A DNA stretch of 64,000 nucleotides from a bacterium (GCA_030427205.1 JAUHXC010000030.1:55334-119333); one strand, 5' to 3'. Positions 8,576-17,729 are shown, numbered from the stretch's first letter. Made by a program: numbers and translations. Notes: generated by a model from the letters alone, not told the origin.

Positions 8576-10080
8576 GCCCGCAGCTGTGGATGCTCGTCGC
8601 CGTCGGCGTCTGCCTGACGCCGCACGCGGCCGACGCGCGGCGGGTCCTCGTCGCGGTGGGGGAGAACCTCGGCGTCGAGGACGATCCGCCGCTGCGCTAC
8701 GCCGAGCGCGACGCGGAGCGCGTGGCCGAGGTGATGCTGACCGTGGGCGGCGTCGACCGGACCGACGCGACGCTGCTCTTCGGCGCCGACGCCGAGGGTC
8801 TCGCCCGGGCGCTCGAGGCCGTGCAGAGGCGGCTGAGAGTGGCCGACGGGCCCCCGGTCGAGCAGCTCCTGGTCTACATCTCGGGGCACGCGGCCGACGG
8901 CATGCTGCACCTGCGGGGCAGCCGCTATCCGATCGCGGCGCTGCGGGACTTCGTCGAGCGGGCGCCGGTCGGGTTGGCGATGCTCGTCCTCGACACCTGT
9001 GACGCCGGCCGCCTGACCCGCCGCAAAGGCCTCGAGCCGCTGCCGACGCCGTCGGTGCAGGTCGAGCGGCCCGACGCGGTCGGCCGGGTCTACATCGCCG
9101 CCTCGGCGCCGGGGGAGGCGGCCTACGAATCCGAGCGGCTCGAAGGGGCCCTGTTCACCCACCACCTGGCCGCCGGCTTGCGGGGCGCCGCCGACCGCGA
9201 TCTGGACGGGCGCGTCACGCTCGACGAAGCGTTCCGCTACGCCTACTCGGGCACGCTGGCCTCGGCCTTCGGAAGCGCGCGGCGGCAGACGCCGAGCTAC
9301 GCGTTCGACCTGCGGGGCGAGGGCGCGGTGATATTGACGGAAACCGGGCGCGCGGAGGCGCGGTTGGCGATCGACGACGGCGCGGCTGGCGAGTGGGTCA
9401 TGCTGGCGCCGGCCTCGGGCGAGACCTTGCGACTGAGCAAGCGGTCGGCGCCGCTGGTGCTCGCGGTCACCCCGGGGCGATGGCAGGCCCGGACCGTGCG
9501 CGGCGGCGTGCCGCACGAGGCGGGGGTCGAGGTGGCCGATGGGCAGACGGCGACCATCACCGCCGACGCCTTGCGTCCCGCCCGCGGTGGCCCGCTGGCG
9601 ATGCGCGGCTCGACGACCCCCCGCTGGGCCCTGTCAGCCGCGTTCGAGGTGGCGCCGAGCGCCGCCGACGGGGGCGCGGGCGCCGCGGTGCTCGGCGTCG
9701 GCGCCGGCACCCGGCGGGTCGGCGGGCGATGGTGGACCGGCGCGGCGCTCTCGGCCCGCGGCGCCCGGCAGGCAGGGCGCGAGCAATGGGAGGTCGAAGC
9801 GGCGCTGGAGGGCGGCCCGCGCTGGCGCCCGCCGATCGTGGAGCTCTACCTGGGCCTGCGCCTGGGCGCGGCGCTGGTGCACCAGCGGGGCGTGCCCGGC
9901 GGGGATCGCTGGTCCACCGCGCCCCGCGGCGGCTTGATCGGCGGCGCGCGGCTGCCGCTGTGGCGGCCGGTCGACCTCGTCGTCGACGCCGTGGGCGGCG
10001 CGCAGCTCGGCCGGCGGGAAGAGGGCTGGGCCGTCACGCCTCACGGCGCGGGCCGCCTCGGCCTGATCGTCGACCTTTGA
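8572..10080 (+). CDS. Exported caspase-like (peptidase C14) protein with C-terminal beta-rich region
   Basis: 502 residues; the ATG overlaps the preceding TGA (ATGA). The N-terminus (MSPQLWMLVAVGVCLTPHAADA) looks like a cleavable signal peptide, so the protease should act outside the cytoplasm. The caspase fold shows the dyad His106 (VYISGHA) and Cys143 (LVLDTCDAG), with the expected beta-strands before each. Residues about 255-340 look PEGA-like (ERRGV-type beta segments, TPGRWQART). The rest alternates short amphipathic strands and ends GAGRLGLIVDL, compatible with a small outer-membrane barrel. It is the third gene of the sigma/anti-sigma operon, which suggests a signalling protease. Substrate unknown; Arg-specific cleavage would fit metacaspase-like relatives but is inference. 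Confidence 0.85.
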   Translation: MSPQLWMLVAVGVCLTPHAADARRVLVAVGENLGVEDDPPLRYAERDAERVAEVMLTVGGVDRTDATLLFGADAEGLARALEAVQRRLRVADGPPVEQLLVYISGHAADGMLHLRGSRYPIAALRDFVERAPVGLAMLVLDTCDAGRLTRRKGLEPLPTPSVQVERPDAVGRVYIAASAPGEAAYESERLEGALFTHHLAAGLRGAADRDLDGRVTLDEAFRYAYSGTLASAFGSARRQTPSYAFDLRGEGAVILTETGRAEARLAIDDGAAGEWVMLAPASGETLRLSKRSAPLVLAVTPGRWQARTVRGGVPHEAGVEVADGQTATITADALRPARGGPLAMRGSTTPRWALSAAFEVAPSAADGGAGAAVLGVGAGTRRVGGRWWTGAALSARGARQAGREQWEVEAALEGGPRWRPPIVELYLGLRLGAALVHQRGVPGGDRWSTAPRGGLIGGARLPLWRPVDLVVDAVGGAQLGRREEGWAVTPHGAGRLGLIVDL

Positions 10081-11669
10081 GCCGACGAGATCTCGAAGCC
10101 GTGGCCCGCCGCGCCCTCGCGCTGGCCGGGGCGCTCGCGCTGATCGGCTGCGACCCGCTGTATGTGGCCCCGCAGACGCGCCCCGACGCCGTCGATGGGT
10201 CGGGCGCTGACACCGCGGATGGCATGGGCGGTCCACCTGGCACCATGCCAGATGCCATGCCAGATGCCATGCCAGATGCCATGCCAGATGCCATGCCAGA
10301 CGCCACCCCCGACGCCGAGCCCCGCTGCCAGCCCCCCGCGCCGCACGGCGGACAGCCCGAGGTCGAGCCATTCGGAGCGCTGCCCGCGGTCCCCTTCGAC
10401 TGCCGCCGCCTCGCGGCGCGCACCGGCCCCCTGCGCCTCGGCCCGCACCCCCCGTCGCAGCCTCTCGACGGGGTCTGCGCAGCCGACGTCTCGCCCTCGA
10501 ACTACACCCGGCCGCCCGCCGCGGCTGGCCCCGAGCAGCCGTATGCGCTGCACGTGCTCGCGGCCGGTGCGGGCGAGGCGGTCGCGCCCGACGCGCCCGG
10601 CGAGGTGCAGGTACACGTGCGCCCCGATCACCGCCCGGCCGTGCTCGTGCTCGCGGCGGCAGCGCCCGTCACCTGGCGCATCACGTTGCACGACGAGGCC
10701 CGCGTCGCGGGGATCTTCACCACCGGCCCGGCCCCGCAGGCGGTGCGCGGATCGCCCGTCGCGGTCGAAGCGCTCGCCGCCGACCACTTCTGCGACTTCG
10801 GCGATGGCTGGGAGGCCGGACGCCATCACCGCCACAACCAGCACCGGGTGATGATCGGCGCGATCCGTGAAGCCTTCGGCCACGGCGAGGCGAGCTTTCA
10901 GGGCTGCGGATCAGCGGTGCGCTTCGAGGTGCCCTACGCCGACTGCCCGCCGGTCGACCCGATACCGATCGAGCCGGCCCCGAACGGGGGCGACTGGACG
11001 ATCCCCGGGTGTGAAGGCATCGTCGACGAGTCACTGCAATGCCTCTGGTTCGACGCGCACGGCGTCGATCTGGTCGGCCTGGACACGGGTCGGAGCTGTG
11101 CCATCGACCGCCGCCTGGCCTTCAACATCGGCCAGGGCACCGCGGCGTGGCTCGACCGGGCGGTGTGGACGTGTACCCCGCGCCTGGGGCTCACGCGGCT
11201 GCGCCTCGACACCCTGACCCTCGACGTGCCCGAGGTGCTGTGCGATCTGGTCGTCGAAGACGGCGACACGCCGCTGGCCGTGCGCGAGGCCTGGATGCAC
11301 GTCGAGATCGAGCGGTTCGCAGATGGCGCGGCGCTCGTGGGCGGGTTGCCGATCCAGGCGACGTCGGTGCAGATGAACGCCGTGCGCTTCTCGGCAGCCG
11401 ATGGCATCTTGTATGGCACGCTCCATTCCGACTCAGCGATCGAACGCTACGACCTCGAAGCCCGCTCCCCCCTCGAGCCGCTGGAGCTGCAGGACTTCGA
11501 CGGACTCGTCGAAGGCTTCGATGTCCTGCCCGACGTGATCGTCGTGCGCACCACCGGCGGGCTGCGAACCTTCGACCGCGCGACCGGGGCCGACCTCGAC
11601 TGGCTGCCCCATGGCGAAGACGCGAGCTCTGGCGGCATCGCCTGCCGGGTGGGCCCCGTCGGGCGCTAG
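10077..11669 (+). CDS. Lipoprotein of a locally duplicated family, fourth gene of the sigma/caspase operon
   Basis: About 530 residues if started at the TTG at 10077, which overlaps the upstream stop as TTGA and continues the 4-base coupling of this operon; a GTG at 10101 is the alternative. The lipobox is LALIG-Cys25. Five copies of MPDA follow. The folded part shares many blocks with the protein at 13693-15231: LGPHPPS, GVC, PSNYTR, HRVMI, AIR-AFGH, QGC, and a C-terminal propeller-like section (SAIERYDLEA, DFDGLVEGFDV). That section resembles repeated strands of a beta-propeller with Asp-Gly turns. No enzyme motif is seen. Outer-membrane lipoprotein is the firm part; sensing or scaffolding for the caspase is a guess from position. 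Confidence 0.8.
   Translation: MSRRDLEAVARRALALAGALALIGCDPLYVAPQTRPDAVDGSGADTADGMGGPPGTMPDAMPDAMPDAMPDAMPDATPDAEPRCQPPAPHGGQPEVEPFGALPAVPFDCRRLAARTGPLRLGPHPPSQPLDGVCAADVSPSNYTRPPAAAGPEQPYALHVLAAGAGEAVAPDAPGEVQVHVRPDHRPAVLVLAAAAPVTWRITLHDEARVAGIFTTGPAPQAVRGSPVAVEALAADHFCDFGDGWEAGRHHRHNQHRVMIGAIREAFGHGEASFQGCGSAVRFEVPYADCPPVDPIPIEPAPNGGDWTIPGCEGIVDESLQCLWFDAHGVDLVGLDTGRSCAIDRRLAFNIGQGTAAWLDRAVWTCTPRLGLTRLRLDTLTLDVPEVLCDLVVEDGDTPLAVREAWMHVEIERFADGAALVGGLPIQATSVQMNAVRFSAADGILYGTLHSDSAIERYDLEARSPLEPLELQDFDGLVEGFDVLPDVIVVRTTGGLRTFDRATGADLDWLPHGEDASSGGIACRVGPVGR
10245..10304 (+). repeat. 12-bp minisatellite ATGCCAGATGCC, five copies
   Basis: Five tandem 12-bp units (the last with one change) encode MPDA repeats right after the lipoprotein signal region. 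The core ATGCCAT at each junction is shared with repeats at 27662, 31795 and 44112. Confidence 0.95.
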
Positions 11670-11816
11670 ATGTCCCGAGCCGCCCGCGTGTTGTTTTTTT
11701 TCGGCCCCATGTCCCATCTCCCGCAGCGCCTGCGTCGAGCAGAGTAGAAGGCCCCGCAACGGGTGGGGCCAGCAGCCTCGATCCTCCGGGGGATGGTCGG
11801 GGCACGGAGGTTCCCC
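11670..11816 (+). promoter_or_regulatory. Intergenic region with an 8-T run and a GGCCCC/GGGGCC hairpin
   Basis: Between the lipoprotein stop and the next start lie TTTTTTTT at 11694-11701 and an inverted repeat GGCCCC (11750-11755) / GGGGCC (11765-11770). The T-run is striking in this GC-rich context, but no strong stem precedes it, so a classical terminator is not proven. An SD (CGGAGG) ends the region. Confidence 0.35.
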
Positions 11817-13451
11817 ATGTCATCTCATCGGCTCGAGGGCTCTGGCCCGTGCCGGGCAGCGCTGCATGTCGCCGGCCCGCTCTTCGCCGCCCTGTGTCTT
11901 CTCACGGTCACTTCGGTCGCCGCCGAGCCCCTGCTCGATGTCTTCCCCGACAGCGGGCTGGGTACGCTGGGCGACCCGGCGAATCAGAGCAGATCGGTCT
12001 CGCGGGTCTACGCGCCCTCCACGTCGCTGTGGAAGCCCGAACACCCCCATCAGGGCCAGACCCGCATCTCCGAGAGCGAGGTGGCGCTCGCCCGCATGGA
12101 GCACGAACAGCGGCGCCCTGGCGGGGCGCGGGTCGGCAGCAGCTCGTTCCAGCTGCGCTTCGGTCAGGGCGCGCAGCTCTGGTCGATCCGCGGTGCCTTC
12201 GGCGAGGCCATCGCGCCGCAGTGGCGCCCGGATCCCCCGACCCGCGACATCATCGCGCCCTGGATGGACGAGGTGTTCCAGATCATCGGTATGAACATCC
12301 GCCGCCACGACAGCACCAAGGACGTCGACCAGCCGGGTCAACCGACCCACGGCCATCACTACATGATCCACCAGGCGGGCGTGTACATGCAGGACGGGCT
12401 CGACCATCCATTCTGGTCCCCGACGCCGCTCGTCCGGACCGGGCCCGATCACGTCACGACGCTGACCTGGGCCCAGCAGGCCCGGCCCGATACGCCCTTC
12501 GTCTCGCGCATGCTGGTCTATCAGCGGGCGCGCAACGTCGGCGAGGGCATCGTCGAGATGGACCATGTCATCTTCAACTTCGGCCCCGACGGCCTCAACC
12601 GCTTCAACATGCCGTGGGGCGGCGTGCGGCTGTCGGCGCTCGGGCAGCACCGCGTCGCCGAGGGCGGCACCCTGAATCACTACCCCGGCGCGTTCAACCC
12701 CCTCTTCGGAGGCTGTGAGGCGCTGAACGACGATGACATCTGCCGCATGGGGGTCGAGGACACCGACGGCTGGGCGGTGTTGTCGCACGATGCCGGGGGG
12801 AACTCGCCGTCGATGGGCATCGTCTTCGGGCACGACCGCCACCTCGCGGCCAACTGGCAGCGCCGTGGCAGCGTCTGGCGCTGGGGCGACGCGACCACCA
12901 ATGAGGCCGAAGGCATCGCGGATTACGACTGGCGCAACCTCAAGGTGACGACGCTGATCCGCACCGTGAACGTCGCGCCGGGGACCGCCTTCGCGAGCCG
13001 CTACTACCTGGTGTTCGGGACCCGCAGCCGGGTGCAGAGCCTCATCGAGAACCACCGTCTGGTGGATCGGGTGGACTACGGACCGCGCAACTTCAACGAC
13101 CGGACCGGGCGGGTGCTCACCTGGGCGTTCGACGGCGACAACGTGCGGCGGACCGCGCCCGCCACGGCCGACTTCGCGACCTATGCCCGCCCGGTGCGGC
13201 ACGCGGTGCCGCTCTTCCAGATGCGCCACGCGGACGGGACGCGCTACGTCGTGACCGAGCCCGACCTGCTCGCGCCCGGCCGGCACGCCCACGCCGGACA
13301 GGTGACCATCGAGCGCTTCCTGGGCTATGGCATCCGAGACTCTCGGCGAGACGACACCCCGCGGCCCAGCGTGTCTCTGGCAGACGTCGTGGAGACCCAT
13401 GAGCCCAGCGACGCCGACACGAACGACAACGTCCGGGTCTTCATACCGTAA
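11817..13451 (+). CDS. Secreted protein of unrecognised family
   Basis: 544 residues. The ATG at 11817 has CGGAGG 6 bases upstream and is chosen over a GTG at 11763. A signal peptide (hydrophobic FAALCLLTVTSVAAEP) predicts export. The mature protein has no Cys-rich repeats, no MYXO-CTERM and no lipobox. Segments rich in His and aromatic residues (THGHHYMIHQAGVYMQDG, MDHVIFNFGPDGLNRFNM, VFGHDRHLAANWQRRG) suggest a beta-sandwich or polysaccharide-active fold, but no catalytic signature could be assigned. It stands alone on its strand between two related lipoprotein genes. I do not recognise the family. Confidence 0.8.
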   Translation: MSSHRLEGSGPCRAALHVAGPLFAALCLLTVTSVAAEPLLDVFPDSGLGTLGDPANQSRSVSRVYAPSTSLWKPEHPHQGQTRISESEVALARMEHEQRRPGGARVGSSSFQLRFGQGAQLWSIRGAFGEAIAPQWRPDPPTRDIIAPWMDEVFQIIGMNIRRHDSTKDVDQPGQPTHGHHYMIHQAGVYMQDGLDHPFWSPTPLVRTGPDHVTTLTWAQQARPDTPFVSRMLVYQRARNVGEGIVEMDHVIFNFGPDGLNRFNMPWGGVRLSALGQHRVAEGGTLNHYPGAFNPLFGGCEALNDDDICRMGVEDTDGWAVLSHDAGGNSPSMGIVFGHDRHLAANWQRRGSVWRWGDATTNEAEGIADYDWRNLKVTTLIRTVNVAPGTAFASRYYLVFGTRSRVQSLIENHRLVDRVDYGPRNFNDRTGRVLTWAFDGDNVRRTAPATADFATYARPVRHAVPLFQMRHADGTRYVVTEPDLLAPGRHAHAGQVTIERFLGYGIRDSRRDDTPRPSVSLADVVETHEPSDADTNDNVRVFIP

Positions 13452-13633
13452 GGGGCTGGAAGAGAATCGCTCGGATGAGCGAGGGCGTGAGGTCGGTCCC
13501 CAGTCGCCAGCGCCCCCTCAGCCGGCAGCGCCGCCGCACCAGAGGTACGGCGAGCAGTCGGCGAGGCGGCAAGCGGCGAATGGGGATCGAGACCGCGGCC
13601 GCAGCCCGATTCACTTGATGACAAGCACCAAAG

Positions 13634-13650
13634 GCCGGCTGATGGCCGGC
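13634..13650 (+). other. GCCGGC stem-loop upstream of the second lipoprotein
   Basis: GCCGGC arms at 13634-13639 and 13645-13650 enclose the loop TGATG. A second palindromic GC block (CCCCGCGGGG) follows a few bases later. These lie 180 bases after one stop and 43 bases before the next start, so they could be a terminator or a leader structure. The 13452-13692 gap holds no gene that I can see. Confidence 0.35.
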
Positions 13651-13692
13651 GTCACCCGGCACGCCCCGCGGGGTGTGTGATCGGACAAGCAG

Positions 13693-15231
13693 ATGATCGA
13701 GAGAGCACGCATCTGGAGCGTCGGGCTGCTGTCCCTCGCTGCGCTCGTGGCCTGTGAGGACCTCGCCGAAGGGCAGCACCCCGCGCCCGAACCCGACGCG
13801 CCGCCGGCCGAGGAACCCGCAGAGCCCGCAGAGCCCGAAGACCCGCCCCCCGAGGCGCCCGGCTGCACCGAGTTCCCGCCGCCGGCCATCGCCCAGGCCG
13901 ACGTCGTGCCCATCGAGCCGCTGGACGCGATCGCGCCGGACTGCGCCGCGCTGCGGGGCGAAGCGATGCCGCGGCGCCTCGGGCCGCACCCGCCGTCGTT
14001 GCCCCTCGAAGGGGTCTGCGGCGCCGGCGGCTACCGCCCCTCGAACTACACCCGGGCGGCCGGCGCGGCGATCGCCGGGCGGCCGTACGAGCTGCACGTG
14101 ATCGGGGTCTACGAGGGCGAGCTGCCGCCGACATCGCCCGCTGTCGAGGCCGCCGTCGACGTCGAGATCCGGGCGACCGCCCGCCCGGTGGTGCTCGTGC
14201 TGAGCGCCTACTCGGCGGTGCAGTGGAACCTGCTGCCGAGCGCAGACGCCCGCATCGCCGGGGTGATCACCGCCGGCCACGACGCGCAGATCGTCTCGGG
14301 ATCTCCGGTGCCGGTGCAGGCCTTCGACCACGAGCGTTTCTGCGCCACGGGCCACGGCTGGGAGGTGCGGGCCAACCTCGGCGGCGCCGACCACCGGGTG
14401 ATGATCTCCGCGATCCGCGACGCGTTCGGCCACGCCGAGAGCAGCTATCAGGGCTGCTACGCCGGCCAGCGCTTCGTCGTGCCCTATTCGACCTGCGCGC
14501 AGACCCTCGCGCCGCCGATCCCCGCCGTCGACGAGGCCATCGCCCGGCGCGACGTCGAGCTCGAGCCGTGCGACGCCATCCGCGACGACTCGATCTACTG
14601 TCTGTCGGTGGGCGCCGGCGGCCTCGAGGCCATCGGGATCGACAGCGGCGCCCGCTGCGTGCTCGACCCCGACTTCACGCCCTCGCCCCACGCCTCGAGC
14701 ATGGCGTGGTCCGGCGAGGCGCTCTACCTGTGTGACGATCGCGGCCTGGTGCGCTACGACCTCGCCACCGGCGCGGTGGTCGTGCCCGAGGTGACGTGCG
14801 AGGCGGCCACCGCCGACGGCGGCGATCTGCTCGTCGCCCCGCCGATCACGCTCGGTCCACAGCGCACGCTCTTCCGCTACGCCGACGGCGCGGGCCTGAT
14901 CGACGGTGACATCATCCAGCGCGTCGGACATCGCTTGTGGGCCAGCCGGTTCGTCGCCGAGGGCGACGTCCTCTATGGCGCCTGGCACTCCACCGATCAC
15001 ATCGAGCGCCACGACCTCGCCACCGGCGCGCCCCTGCCCGCGCTCGCGCTCGAAGGCTTCGACGGTCGGGTCGAGGGCTTCGACGTCGTCGGCGACACAG
15101 CCATCGTGCAGCAGAGCGACGCGTTGCTGCTCTTCGGCGCCGCCGACGGCCGCAGCCGAGGTCGGATCCCGCTGGGCGGCTTCGGCCTGCGCTCGGCGCT
15201 GGCCTGCGTGGGCCCGGCCGAGGCCCGCTGA
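13693..15231 (+). CDS. Lipoprotein, paralogue of 10077-11669
   Basis: 512 residues with a clear lipobox (LAALVA-Cys21), then a Pro/Glu-rich linker (EEPAEPAEPEDPPPE). The folded region parallels the earlier lipoprotein block for block: LGPHPPSLPLEGVC, PSNYTR, SGSPVPVQAF, DHRVMISAIRDAFGHAESS, YQGC, then a propeller-like C-terminal half (DHIERHDLATG, GFDGRVEGFDVVG). Conserved Cys pairs suggest disulfides, consistent with export. Unlike its paralogue it is not in an operon with a protease. The two genes flank the unknown secreted protein, giving a duplicated layout. Function unknown. Confidence 0.8.
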   Translation: MIERARIWSVGLLSLAALVACEDLAEGQHPAPEPDAPPAEEPAEPAEPEDPPPEAPGCTEFPPPAIAQADVVPIEPLDAIAPDCAALRGEAMPRRLGPHPPSLPLEGVCGAGGYRPSNYTRAAGAAIAGRPYELHVIGVYEGELPPTSPAVEAAVDVEIRATARPVVLVLSAYSAVQWNLLPSADARIAGVITAGHDAQIVSGSPVPVQAFDHERFCATGHGWEVRANLGGADHRVMISAIRDAFGHAESSYQGCYAGQRFVVPYSTCAQTLAPPIPAVDEAIARRDVELEPCDAIRDDSIYCLSVGAGGLEAIGIDSGARCVLDPDFTPSPHASSMAWSGEALYLCDDRGLVRYDLATGAVVVPEVTCEAATADGGDLLVAPPITLGPQRTLFRYADGAGLIDGDIIQRVGHRLWASRFVAEGDVLYGAWHSTDHIERHDLATGAPLPALALEGFDGRVEGFDVVGDTAIVQQSDALLLFGAADGRSRGRIPLGGFGLRSALACVGPAEAR

Positions 15232-15253
15232 CCGAGCGCACCGGCCCCACCCC

Positions 15254-15289
15254 TCGGCGCGGCTGCTGCTCGGCCTGCGCCGCCGCTGA
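15254..15289 (+). pseudogene. Orphan MYXO-CTERM-like tail fragment
   Basis: Twelve codons in another frame read SARLLLGLRRR and then TGA, the hydrophobic-plus-Arg end typical of MYXO-CTERM tails, starting 22 bases after the lipoprotein stop. There is no ORF in front of it in that frame that makes sense. It may be the remnant of a gene once fused or adjacent here, or chance. Confidence 0.3.
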
Positions 15290-15301
15290 GGCGTCGGTCG
15301 T

Positions 15302-16612
15302 TCAGGCGCCGATGCCGCGCGCCTCGTCGGCCGGTACGATGGGGTCGCACGCCGCCGCGACGCCCGGCACCGCCGCCTGCCCGATGCGGTAGGCGGCCTC
15401 CATCTGACCGAAGCTGAGGATGCCGCACGCGGGCAGCGCCGGCGCGATGTAGACGTCGGCCTCACCCGCCGCGCGCCGGGTCGCCCGGGTCATGCCGCGA
15501 AAAGTCTGTCCGACGGCGCCGGCCATCGCCTGGGTCATCGCCGCGGGCAGCCGGCGGGTCCAGCGGCGCGCGCGCGGCGCCCAGCGACGCAGCGGGTTGA
15601 TGTCGACGGCGATCACCGCGCCGACGCCCATCGACCGCAGCGGCGCGATGGGGATGTTGTCGACCACGCCGCCGTCAACGAGCAGCGCGCCGTCGTCGCT
15701 GCGCACCGGCGGGATGAGCCCGGGCAGCGCCGCCGACGCGAGCACCGCCTGCCACAGCGATCCGCCGTCGTGCACCCGCAGGGCGCCCGCGCCGACGTCG
15801 GTGGAGACACAGGCGAACGGCAGCTGCAGGTCTTCGATGTCGTGCTCGCCCACCAGCCGCGCGGTGAACGCCGAGTAGCGCGCCGGCCGCAGGACGGCCA
15901 TCGCCGGCAGCCGGGCGGCGCGCCAGCCGGTCACGCCCAGCCAGTCGAGGTGGGCCCGCATGTGCCGGACCGCGGGCAGGCCATGGCGCCCGTTGGCGTA
16001 GAGCGCGCCGACCGCCGCCCCGGCCGATGCGCCGGTCAGCGCGTCGATGGGGATGCCGGCGGCCGCCAGGCCTTCGAGCACGCCGAAGTGGGCTGCCGCC
16101 CGCGCGCCGCCGCCGCCCAGGGCGACGCCCACCGCTCTGTCGCACAGCCAGCGGGCCAGCCGGTCGAGGTCTTCGGGGTGATCGAGCCGCACCGGGTGCC
16201 CATGGGACGAGCCCCAGGTCCGCCGGAGATCGCCCCCGCCCGGGCCCCGGGCGCCGACGAGGTGCACCCCGATCCGCCGCTCGGTCGCGCCCAACAGCAG
16301 CCGGGCGATGTACGGGCGCAGCGGCACGGACCCGCCGCCGGCCACCAGGACGATCCGATCCGCCGCGCGCATGCGCGCCGGCGCGCCGACGTCGTCGGGG
16401 TCGATCACATCCGGCGGCGGACCGTCGGCCCCCAGCCGACCCAGCGCGCCGGCGAGGCCGACGGCCAGGGCCGCCAGCGACGGGCTGCCGTTGAGCGCCG
16501 GATGCACCGCGACCAGCGCGACCGCCGGCCCGGGGCCGACCGGCGCCTGCAGGCGCGCCCGCAGCAGCTGCAGGTCGTCGGCGGCGACGCGGGGCGGTAG
16601 GGGGCGAGGCAT
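15302..16612 (-). CDS. Patatin-like phospholipase (NTE/RssA type)
   Basis: 436 residues from the ATG at 16612, preceded by GGAGA; the open frame extends further upstream but without a plausible start. The patatin catalytic features are intact: oxyanion loop GGGGAR at about 166-171, nucleophile Ser196 in GASAG, and the Asp313 of DGG. The first 150 residues form a Rossmann-like domain (VDPDDVGAPA, IVLVAGGG) similar to the region upstream of patatin in NTE-family proteins, but no cyclic-nucleotide-binding domain is visible. It should hydrolyse (lyso)phospholipids, probably at the inner membrane. It is transcribed divergently from the APH-family gene, with 130 bases between them. Confidence 0.92.
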   Translation of the reverse strand: MPRPLPPRVAADDLQLLRARLQAPVGPGPAVALVAVHPALNGSPSLAALAVGLAGALGRLGADGPPPDVIDPDDVGAPARMRAADRIVLVAGGGSVPLRPYIARLLLGATERRIGVHLVGARGPGGGDLRRTWGSSHGHPVRLDHPEDLDRLARWLCDRAVGVALGGGGARAAAHFGVLEGLAAAGIPIDALTGASAGAAVGALYANGRHGLPAVRHMRAHLDWLGVTGWRAARLPAMAVLRPARYSAFTARLVGEHDIEDLQLPFACVSTDVGAGALRVHDGGSLWQAVLASAALPGLIPPVRSDDGALLVDGGVVDNIPIAPLRSMGVGAVIAVDINPLRRWAPRARRWTRRLPAAMTQAMAGAVGQTFRGMTRATRRAAGEADVYIAPALPACGILSFGQMEAAYRIGQAAVPGVAAACDPIVPADEARGIGA

Positions 16613-16742
16613 GCGGTCTCCGTCTCGGGGCAGGCGAGCATGGGCCTTTCGAGTGCTACGCGCAACGCCGCGGTTGATCCCGCGGCGCGGGCGGCCGCAC
16701 CATGACTCCGCCGCCGACATCCACCCACCCATCGGAGACGTC

Positions 16743-17729
16743 ATGCGCCCGTTCGAGAAGCTGACCCCGCGGGGCCAGGTCCGCCGCCTGGGCGCGGTGG
16801 CCCGGGCGGCCATCACGCTGTGGCCGATCGACGTGGCGCGGCTGCGCTTCCTGGTCGACGCCACCAGCGTGACCTTCCGCGTCGACGCCACCGACGGGCG
16901 CCGCTACGCGCTGCGGGTGGCCCGCCCGGGCGAGATGGACCGCCAACAGTCCGCGGCCGAGTTCGCGTGGCTGGTCGATCTGGCCGAGAACCACCCGGAG
17001 ATCGAGGCGCCCCGGCCACTCCCGACCGGCGATGGGCGCCTGCTGCCCGCCGTCGAAGCGCCCGGCGTACCCGGCGCCTGCCTCTGCGCCTTGATGACCT
17101 GGGTGCCCGGGGTCATGCCGGGCCGGGAGAGCACCCCGGCGGACCATCGCCGGCTGGGCGTGCTCTCCGCGCGCCTGCACCACGCCGCCGAGAGCTTCGT
17201 ACCGCCCGCCGACTTCCGCTGCTCGCGCTGGGATCGGGTCTGCTACTTCCCCCAGGATCCCAAAGTGATCTTCGAGCCGCGGTTCGAAGAGTGGATCCCC
17301 GCCGCCCGACGCCCGGCGCTGCACGCCGCCTGGGATCGCTGCGAAGCCTTGCTGACCGATGTGATGGCGCGCGACGGCCACCGCGTCCTGCACGGCGACC
17401 TGCACCCGTGGAACGTGATGCGGGTGCGCACCCGGCTGAGGCCGCTGGACTTCGCCGATCTCATCTGGGGCCCGCCGATTCAAGACATCGCCATCACTCT
17501 GTTCTATCTCAATACCCGCGATGACTTCCCTGCCTTGCGGGATGCCTTCGCCGAAGGCTATTCGGCCGTGCGTCGCTATCCCGTCGATGACTGGCGTATC
17601 GTGCGCGGGCTGCACATCGCGCGCGAGCTGATGTTCTGCAACTACATCGTCCGGGCGCTGCCGGCCTACCGCAAGACCCTGCCCGAGCGCTTCGATCGCA
17701 TCGAGGCCTGGCTCACCGGGGGCGATTGA
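16743..17729 (+). CDS. Aminoglycoside phosphotransferase-family kinase
   Basis: 328 residues; the ATG at 16743 follows GGAGA. The fold is that of APH/choline kinase-like enzymes. The catalytic loop is HGDLHPWNV (His217, Asp219), and the metal-binding Asp236 lies in LDFADLIWG. An N-lobe with VTFRVDATDGRRYALRVARPG is consistent with the ATP-binding strands. In the family these enzymes phosphorylate small alcohols, antibiotics or protein Ser/Thr (SrkA-like). The residue after the DF motif and the lack of resistance-gene neighbours give no hint to the substrate. The gene converges on the small membrane protein at 17746 with only 16 bases between stops. Confidence 0.9.
   Translation: MRPFEKLTPRGQVRRLGAVARAAITLWPIDVARLRFLVDATSVTFRVDATDGRRYALRVARPGEMDRQQSAAEFAWLVDLAENHPEIEAPRPLPTGDGRLLPAVEAPGVPGACLCALMTWVPGVMPGRESTPADHRRLGVLSARLHHAAESFVPPADFRCSRWDRVCYFPQDPKVIFEPRFEEWIPAARRPALHAAWDRCEALLTDVMARDGHRVLHGDLHPWNVMRVRTRLRPLDFADLIWGPPIQDIAITLFYLNTRDDFPALRDAFAEGYSAVRRYPVDDWRIVRGLHIARELMFCNYIVRALPAYRKTLPERFDRIEAWLTGGD

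Noticed and set aside
11694..11701. T-run as an intrinsic terminator
   Set aside because: No stable stem directly precedes it, so I left it as an intergenic feature only.
16743..17729. Aminoglycoside resistance kinase
   Set aside because: Only the general APH catalytic residues are seen; the superfamily covers many non-antibiotic substrates.
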